From Limnohabitans sp. (GTDB lineage Bacteria; Pseudomonadota; Gammaproteobacteria; Burkholderiales; Burkholderiaceae_C): a stretch of DNA of 10,707 nucleotides. Made by a program: the position numbers and the translations under genes. The notes below the pieces were generated by a model. That model ran no database searches, was not told the origin of the DNA, and saw only the letters and a program-made list of their open reading frames with translations. Where the stretch lies: positions 1 through 10,707 of the forward strand of contig JAHECM010000144.1 in NCBI GenBank assembly GCA_024641725.1. Direction: 5' to 3'. This document shows, piece by piece, positions 7,235 through 10,707 of the stretch. Positions within the stretch are counted from its first letter, which is position 1, and every line of letters starts with the position of its first letter.

Positions 7235-8611
7235 GTGCAAACGGACGGCATAGACATTCACCGGCCCGCGCAGCGCGTTGTAGGCGGGATTTTGGATGCG
7301 TTGGTAGTCCGCAGTCAGCCACCATTTAGGGGTCAAACCCATGCTGTAAAAAGTCTCCAAGCCCCGCTCAGCTTGGTAGCTGAACTGCCTGTCCCCAATG
7401 AAATACGACCTGCCGCCTGCGGCCAAAAAATTGCGCCGGTCGGCGCTCAGTCGGTTTTCCATCCAAGCCAAGCCCCAGTGGTCTTGTGCGCGACCCCAGT
7501 TGGCACCGTTGACATGCACGCCGGTGGACAAGGAGGCGTCAATTTCTGTGAAGGCGTAGGTCTCTGTGCGCCCGTCGGCTTGCATGGCGCGCAAAAACAG
7601 CCCGGTTCGCTCGTTCAGGGCTTGCTCGACGTTGATGCCCAAGCCGTATTTGATTTTTTCGCCATTTCTCACTTGAAAAAACGCTTGCGAATCAGTGCCC
7701 GGATGGGCCTGCAAGAATTGCGTGGCTTCTTTGAAGCTGGCCGTCACGGCCCGGTTGCGCCACGCCAAAAGGCGCAGTTTGCCGGGCTGATTGGCCAATG
7801 TGTGTGCATGCTCGACCTCGATTTGATCGCCGTAATGGTGCAGCAAATTCCAATCCACTTGCAGTTCGTTGGGCTTGACGGGGCCGCTCATGCGCCCCAT
7901 GCGCAAGACCCAGTCACCCGCATACCACTCAGCGGCCAGCCCCCAGCCAAAGCCACGGGCGTCTGCGGCGTAGTCGTAAGCCCCATACGTCCAATGGCTC
8001 CAGTTCATGAACTGTGTGCGAGGATCTTTGGCGTAGGCGTTGTCATCGAACACATCCAGCGTTGAAAAGTTGCCAGCTGTCAGCACCCAGCGGTTTTTAG
8101 CCACTGTGTGTGCCATTTGGTTGAAATCGGCCGCGATCGATTCCGGCTCACCATCGCCATTGAAAGTCTTGCGCCAAAAAAGGCGTTGCACATAAGGCTT
8201 GGGCGTTGTGCCACCGGCGCGGGTGATTTCGCCGTTGGTGAAGCTGCCCAAGCCGACCAAATTCCCTGAAAACGGCACGCCAGACGCCAGCTCGGCGTTC
8301 AAATACAACTCAGCCCCAGATTCGAGGCGTATGCCCCAATGGCCCGTCAAGGAAAAGGTGTACATCGACTCGCCCAGCGGCGATAGGCTGTTGGCGCTGG
8401 TCGAGCCTGCTGGAGATTTGAAGCCAGGGTGGCGCTGCCAGTTGTAGGTGCTTTGGTACAGCCCTTGGCTGTTTTCTTGTTCTTGTGCTCGGGCAAGTCC
8501 GGTCAGACCCAGCAGCAGCCCCAAAACGCCCAAAAATTGGACGCGAAGGCCGCAGAGCACGCGGGCTTGGGCCGGGAATGGAAATGGGAGCGGGAAGGCG
8601 ATGGGATGCAT
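7223..8611 (-). CDS. Carbohydrate-type outer-membrane porin (OprB-like)
   Basis: A 462-residue predicted outer-membrane beta-barrel. The start at 8611 has AGGG 8 bases upstream and opens a signal peptide with an unusual Pro/Phe-rich beginning (MHPIAFPLPFPFPAQAR), then a hydrophobic core (FLGVLGLLLGLTGL) and cleavage after ARA at about residue 42. The mature protein shows alternating aromatic/polar strands, many Trp, Tyr and Gly residues, and a C-terminal VYAVRLHAEF ending in Phe, the signal for outer-membrane insertion. FSTLDVFDDNAYAKDPRTQF (182-201) followed by MNW is the pattern I know from OprB-family carbohydrate porins, and length fits that family. Which solute passes is not visible. The stop codon is 30 bases before the His-rich gene, so read-through into the efflux genes is possible. 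The frame is open upstream to 8785, but that extension has no signal peptide at its front and would cover the regulatory repeats, so I reject it. Confidence 0.85.
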   Translation of the reverse strand: MHPIAFPLPFPFPAQARVLCGLRVQFLGVLGLLLGLTGLARAQEQENSQGLYQSTYNWQRHPGFKSPAGSTSANSLSPLGESMYTFSLTGHWGIRLESGAELYLNAELASGVPFSGNLVGLGSFTNGEITRAGGTTPKPYVQRLFWRKTFNGDGEPESIAADFNQMAHTVAKNRWVLTAGNFSTLDVFDDNAYAKDPRTQFMNWSHWTYGAYDYAADARGFGWGLAAEWYAGDWVLRMGRMSGPVKPNELQVDWNLLHHYGDQIEVEHAHTLANQPGKLRLLAWRNRAVTASFKEATQFLQAHPGTDSQAFFQVRNGEKIKYGLGINVEQALNERTGLFLRAMQADGRTETYAFTEIDASLSTGVHVNGANWGRAQDHWGLAWMENRLSADRRNFLAAGGRSYFIGDRQFSYQAERGLETFYSMGLTPKWWLTADYQRIQNPAYNALRGPVNVYAVRLHAEF

Positions 8612-8629
8612 AAGAAGGGCCCTATCGTA

Positions 8630-8665
8630 TGACCAGAACGTGACACCGAGATGACGCCATGTGAC
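8630..8665 (-). promoter_or_regulatory. Four phased GTCA direct repeats before the porin gene (candidate response-regulator site)
   Basis: On the minus strand GTCA occurs four times, at 8662-8665, 8652-8655, 8641-8644 and 8630-8633, with intervals of 10, 11 and 11 bases, so all fall on one face of the helix. The array ends directly before a -10-like TACGAT (8624-8629) and 19 bases before the porin ATG. The 7-base units GCGTCAT, GTGTCAC and TGGTCAT each match five of seven positions of the PhoB half-site CTGTCAT, whose natural spacing is also 11 bases. The linkers are not AT-rich, so a PhoB site is only one option among OmpR/PhoB-family regulators. Confidence 0.4.
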
Positions 8666-8675
8666 CCTGTAACGA

Positions 8676-8696
8676 GGCAAAGCGGCTGGTTTTGCC
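8676..8696. promoter_or_regulatory. Inverted repeat GGCAAA-N9-TTTGCC in the divergent regulatory region
   Basis: A perfect 6-bp dyad with a 9-base centre lies between the phased repeats of the porin promoter and uvrD. It could be an operator for the porin gene. There is no T run, so a terminator is unlikely. The short arms make this a weak call. Confidence 0.25.
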
Positions 8697-8834
8697 ACTT
8701 GAGTGGCTGATGCTTGGGTGGCTGGCGCACCGGCCTGCTTCAAACTTGAGGCGCGATGGCTCAACACAGTTGCGCGACACGACAAATGCTTGACACATTT
8801 GCCCGCGCAGGCGTCCAGATGCGCACCATCTTTT

Positions 8835-8840
8835 TACAAT
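8835..8840 (+). promoter_or_regulatory. Predicted -10 box of uvrD, possibly leaderless start
   Basis: TACAAT (five of six matches to TATAAT) ends six bases before the uvrD ATG, so transcription would begin at or next to the start codon. No Shine-Dalgarno sequence is visible (CGCGGC before ATG). No good -35 lies at the usual distance; a perfect TTGACA at 8790-8795 is too far away to pair with it. No LexA-type CTGT-N8-ACAG box is present between 8612 and 8846. Confidence 0.4.
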
Positions 8841-8846
8841 CGCGGC

Positions 8847-10707
8847 ATGACGTTTGATTTTTCCGCCTCCGCCACTGCCTCCCCCTTGCTCGCCCAGCTC
8901 AACGAGGAGCAGCTCAAGGCGGTGACCTTGCCGGGCGAGCACGCCTTGATTTTGGCCGGGGCCGGATCGGGCAAGACCCGGGTGTTGACCACGCGCATCG
9001 CCTGGCTTTTGCAGACCTCGCAGGTCTCGCCCGGCGGTATTTTGGCGGTCACGTTCACCAACAAAGCGGCCAAAGAGATGAAGCTGCGCCTGCAGTCCAT
9101 GCTGCCAGTGAACGTGAACGCGATGTGGATCGGCACCTTTCACGGCCTGTGCAACCGGTTTTTGCGGGCGCATTTTCAGCTGGCGGGTTTGCCGCAGACT
9201 TTTCAAATTTTGGACACCCAAGACCAGCTCTCGGCCGTCAAGCGGCTGTGCAAACAGTTCAATGTGGACGAAGACCGCTTTCCTCCCAAGCAAGTGCAGT
9301 ACTTCATTTCGGGCTGCAAAGAAGACGGCCAGCGCCCGGGCGATGTGTCTGTGCGCGACGACGAGACCCGCCGCAAGGTGGAGCTTTATCAGCTGTACGA
9401 AGAGCAATGCCAGCGCGAAGGTGTGGTGGACTTTGGCGAGCTGATGCTGCGCTCGTATGAATTGCTGCGCGACAACCCGCATGTGCGCGAACACTACCGC
9501 CGCCGGTTTCGACACATCTTGATCGACGAGTTTCAAGACACCAACAAGTTGCAATACGCGTGGATCAAACTGCTCACCGGCTTGCCGGGCGAGGGCAGCG
9601 AAGGCGCGGTGCTGGCTGTGGGCGACGATGACCAGAGCATCTATGCCTTCCGTGGGGCCCGCGTGGGCAATATGGCCGACTTTGTGCGTGAGTTCCAGGT
9701 GCAGCACCAAATCAAGCTGGAGCAGAACTACCGCAGCTACAGCAACATCTTGGACTCGGCCAACCACCTGATCAGCCACAACAAAACCCGCCTGGGCAAA
9801 ACCCTGCGCACCGACCAAGGCGCGGGCGAGCCGGTGCGCGTGGTGGAGTCGGTGTCTGACTTTGCCGAGGCGCAGTGGCTGGTGGACGAGGTGCGCCAAT
9901 TGGTCAAGCAAGACGACTTTTCGCGCAAAGAAATCGCGCTGCTGTACCGCAGCAACGCCCAGAGCCGGGTGCTTGAGACGGCGCTGTTCAACGCAGGGTT
10001 TCCTTACCGGGTGTACGGCGGGCTGCGATTTTTTGAGCGTGCCGAGATCAAGAACGCGCTGGCGTATTTGCGCCTGCTGGAGAACCCGAACGACGACACC
10101 AGCTTTTTGCGGGTGGTCAATTTTCCGGCGCGCGGCATTGGGGCGCGGTCCATTGAGCAGTTGCAAGACGCGGCCCGCGCAGCGGGCTGCTCGCTGCACG
10201 ACGCGGTGAGCACCACCACGGGCAAGGCAGGGGCCAATTTGGCGGCGTTTGTGGCCATGGTGGACGTGTTGCGCGAGCAAACTGGCGGCAAGACCCTGCG
10301 TGAAATCATCGATTTGGTGATCGACAAAACTGGCTTGATCGTGCACTACCGGGCCGAAAAAGAGGGCGCGGACCGGGTCGAAAACTTGGAAGAATTGGTC
10401 AACGCGGCCGAGAGCTTTGTCACGCAAGAAGGCTTTGGACGCAGTGCGGTGGCTTTGCCGCAAGCCTTGTCGCAAAGCCCGGCCAGCCAAGGGTTATCGA
10501 CCGAGGCCCCTGTCCCAAACACTGACGAATTCAGCGAAGACGGCGTGACCATGAGCCCGTTGGCGGCGTTTTTGACGCATGCCTCATTGGAGGCGGGTGA
10601 CAACCAGGCCCAAGCCGGTGAAGACGCGATCCAGCTCATGACGGTGCACGCCAGCAAGGGCTTGGAGTTTGATGCGGTCTTCATCACGGGTCTGGAGGAA
10701 AGCCTGT
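8847..10707 (+). CDS. uvrD: ATP-dependent DNA helicase UvrD (helicase II, SF1A), 3' end cut by window edge
   Basis: A 3'-to-5' DNA helicase acting in nucleotide excision repair and mismatch repair. The first 620 codons are present of a usual ~720-780. Visible SF1A motifs: Q motif LNEEQLKAV (18-26), Walker A AGAGSGKT (37-44), motif Ia AVTFTNKAAKEM (67-78), GTFHGLCNRFLR (96-107), Walker B DEFQDT (227-232), motif III GDDDQSIYAFRGA (259-271), motif IV LEQNYRS, YGGLRFFERAEIKNALAYLR in domain 2A, and motif V QLMTVHASKGLEF near 595-605 just before the window ends. The segment around residues 540-575 (SQSPASQGLSTEAPVPNTDE) looks like a less conserved insertion before motif V. The start is the ATG at 8847, since the Q motif follows at the normal distance. 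Rep and PcrA are close relatives; in Betaproteobacteria this sequence type is normally annotated uvrD. It is divergent from the porin gene and functionally unrelated to the efflux genes. Confidence 0.93.
   Translation, partial: MTFDFSASATASPLLAQLNEEQLKAVTLPGEHALILAGAGSGKTRVLTTRIAWLLQTSQVSPGGILAVTFTNKAAKEMKLRLQSMLPVNVNAMWIGTFHGLCNRFLRAHFQLAGLPQTFQILDTQDQLSAVKRLCKQFNVDEDRFPPKQVQYFISGCKEDGQRPGDVSVRDDETRRKVELYQLYEEQCQREGVVDFGELMLRSYELLRDNPHVREHYRRRFRHILIDEFQDTNKLQYAWIKLLTGLPGEGSEGAVLAVGDDDQSIYAFRGARVGNMADFVREFQVQHQIKLEQNYRSYSNILDSANHLISHNKTRLGKTLRTDQGAGEPVRVVESVSDFAEAQWLVDEVRQLVKQDDFSRKEIALLYRSNAQSRVLETALFNAGFPYRVYGGLRFFERAEIKNALAYLRLLENPNDDTSFLRVVNFPARGIGARSIEQLQDAARAAGCSLHDAVSTTTGKAGANLAAFVAMVDVLREQTGGKTLREIIDLVIDKTGLIVHYRAEKEGADRVENLEELVNAAESFVTQEGFGRSAVALPQALSQSPASQGLSTEAPVPNTDEFSEDGVTMSPLAAFLTHASLEAGDNQAQAGEDAIQLMTVHASKGLEFDAVFITGLEESL

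Noticed and set aside
7166..8065. A 299-codon plus-strand open frame
   Set aside because: It is antisense to the porin, which has a signal peptide, a family motif and a C-terminal Phe; this frame has nothing comparable.
8612..8785. A 58-residue N-terminal extension of the porin
   Set aside because: It would move the signal peptide to the interior and cover the likely regulatory region; the ATG at 8611 has its own AGGG.
8790..8795. A perfect TTGACA as -35 box of uvrD
   Set aside because: No acceptable -10 lies 16-18 bases downstream (GTCCAG there), and the TACAAT at 8835 is 39 bases away.
8612..8846. A LexA (SOS) box controlling uvrD
   Set aside because: I searched the divergent region by eye for CTGT-N8-ACAG and close variants and found none.
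8622..10490. A 622-codon open frame on the minus strand
   Set aside because: It is antisense to uvrD, whose frame carries all helicase motifs. The antisense translation is rich in Ala, Val, His and Gln with no recognisable domain.

Overview
The window looks like a chromosomal piece of a GC-rich Gram-negative bacterium, most likely a betaproteobacterium of the order Burkholderiales and probably the family Comamonadaceae. This is inferred from gene content, codon choice, the outer-membrane porin and efflux proteins, and the style of start regions; no database search was possible. Almost all of the DNA is coding. Six genes lie on the minus strand and one on the plus strand.

Layout from left to right: (1) 1-931, minus, the first 310 codons of guaC, a GMP reductase of the type best known from Bacillus, with its 3' end outside the window. 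(2) 1034-1066, a minus-strand intrinsic terminator that closes the next transcription unit. (3) 1194-6672, minus, a complete tripartite heavy-metal-efflux (HME) RND system in the transcription order periplasmic adaptor (MFP), inner-membrane RND pump, outer-membrane factor (OMF); the three genes are joined by two 4-base ATGA overlaps. (4) 6752-7192, minus, a small unrecognised histidine-rich protein with two predicted membrane segments and a short pentapeptide repeat. (5) 7223-8611, minus, an OprB-type carbohydrate porin. (6) 8612-8846, a divergent regulatory region with four helically phased GTCA half-sites and an inverted repeat. (7) 8847-10707, plus, the first 620 codons of uvrD, a superfamily 1 DNA helicase.

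The five minus-strand genes from 8611 to 1194 could be read as one unit (porin, His-rich membrane protein, adaptor, pump, outer-membrane channel) ending at the terminator. A perfect TATAAT box beside a palindrome between porin and His-rich gene suggests that the efflux part also has its own regulated promoter. The working picture is a metal-export module: the His-rich protein would bind metal ions on the periplasmic side of the inner membrane, and the MFP-RND-OMF complex would push them out of the cell. The pump combines a CzcA-like periplasmic substrate region with a CusA-like proton-relay helix, so its metal cannot be assigned from sequence alone. No metal-responsive regulator gene is in the window.

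The least explained elements are the His-rich protein, the promoter palindrome before it, and the phased repeats before the porin. I saw no mobile elements, CRISPR arrays, tRNA or rRNA genes.
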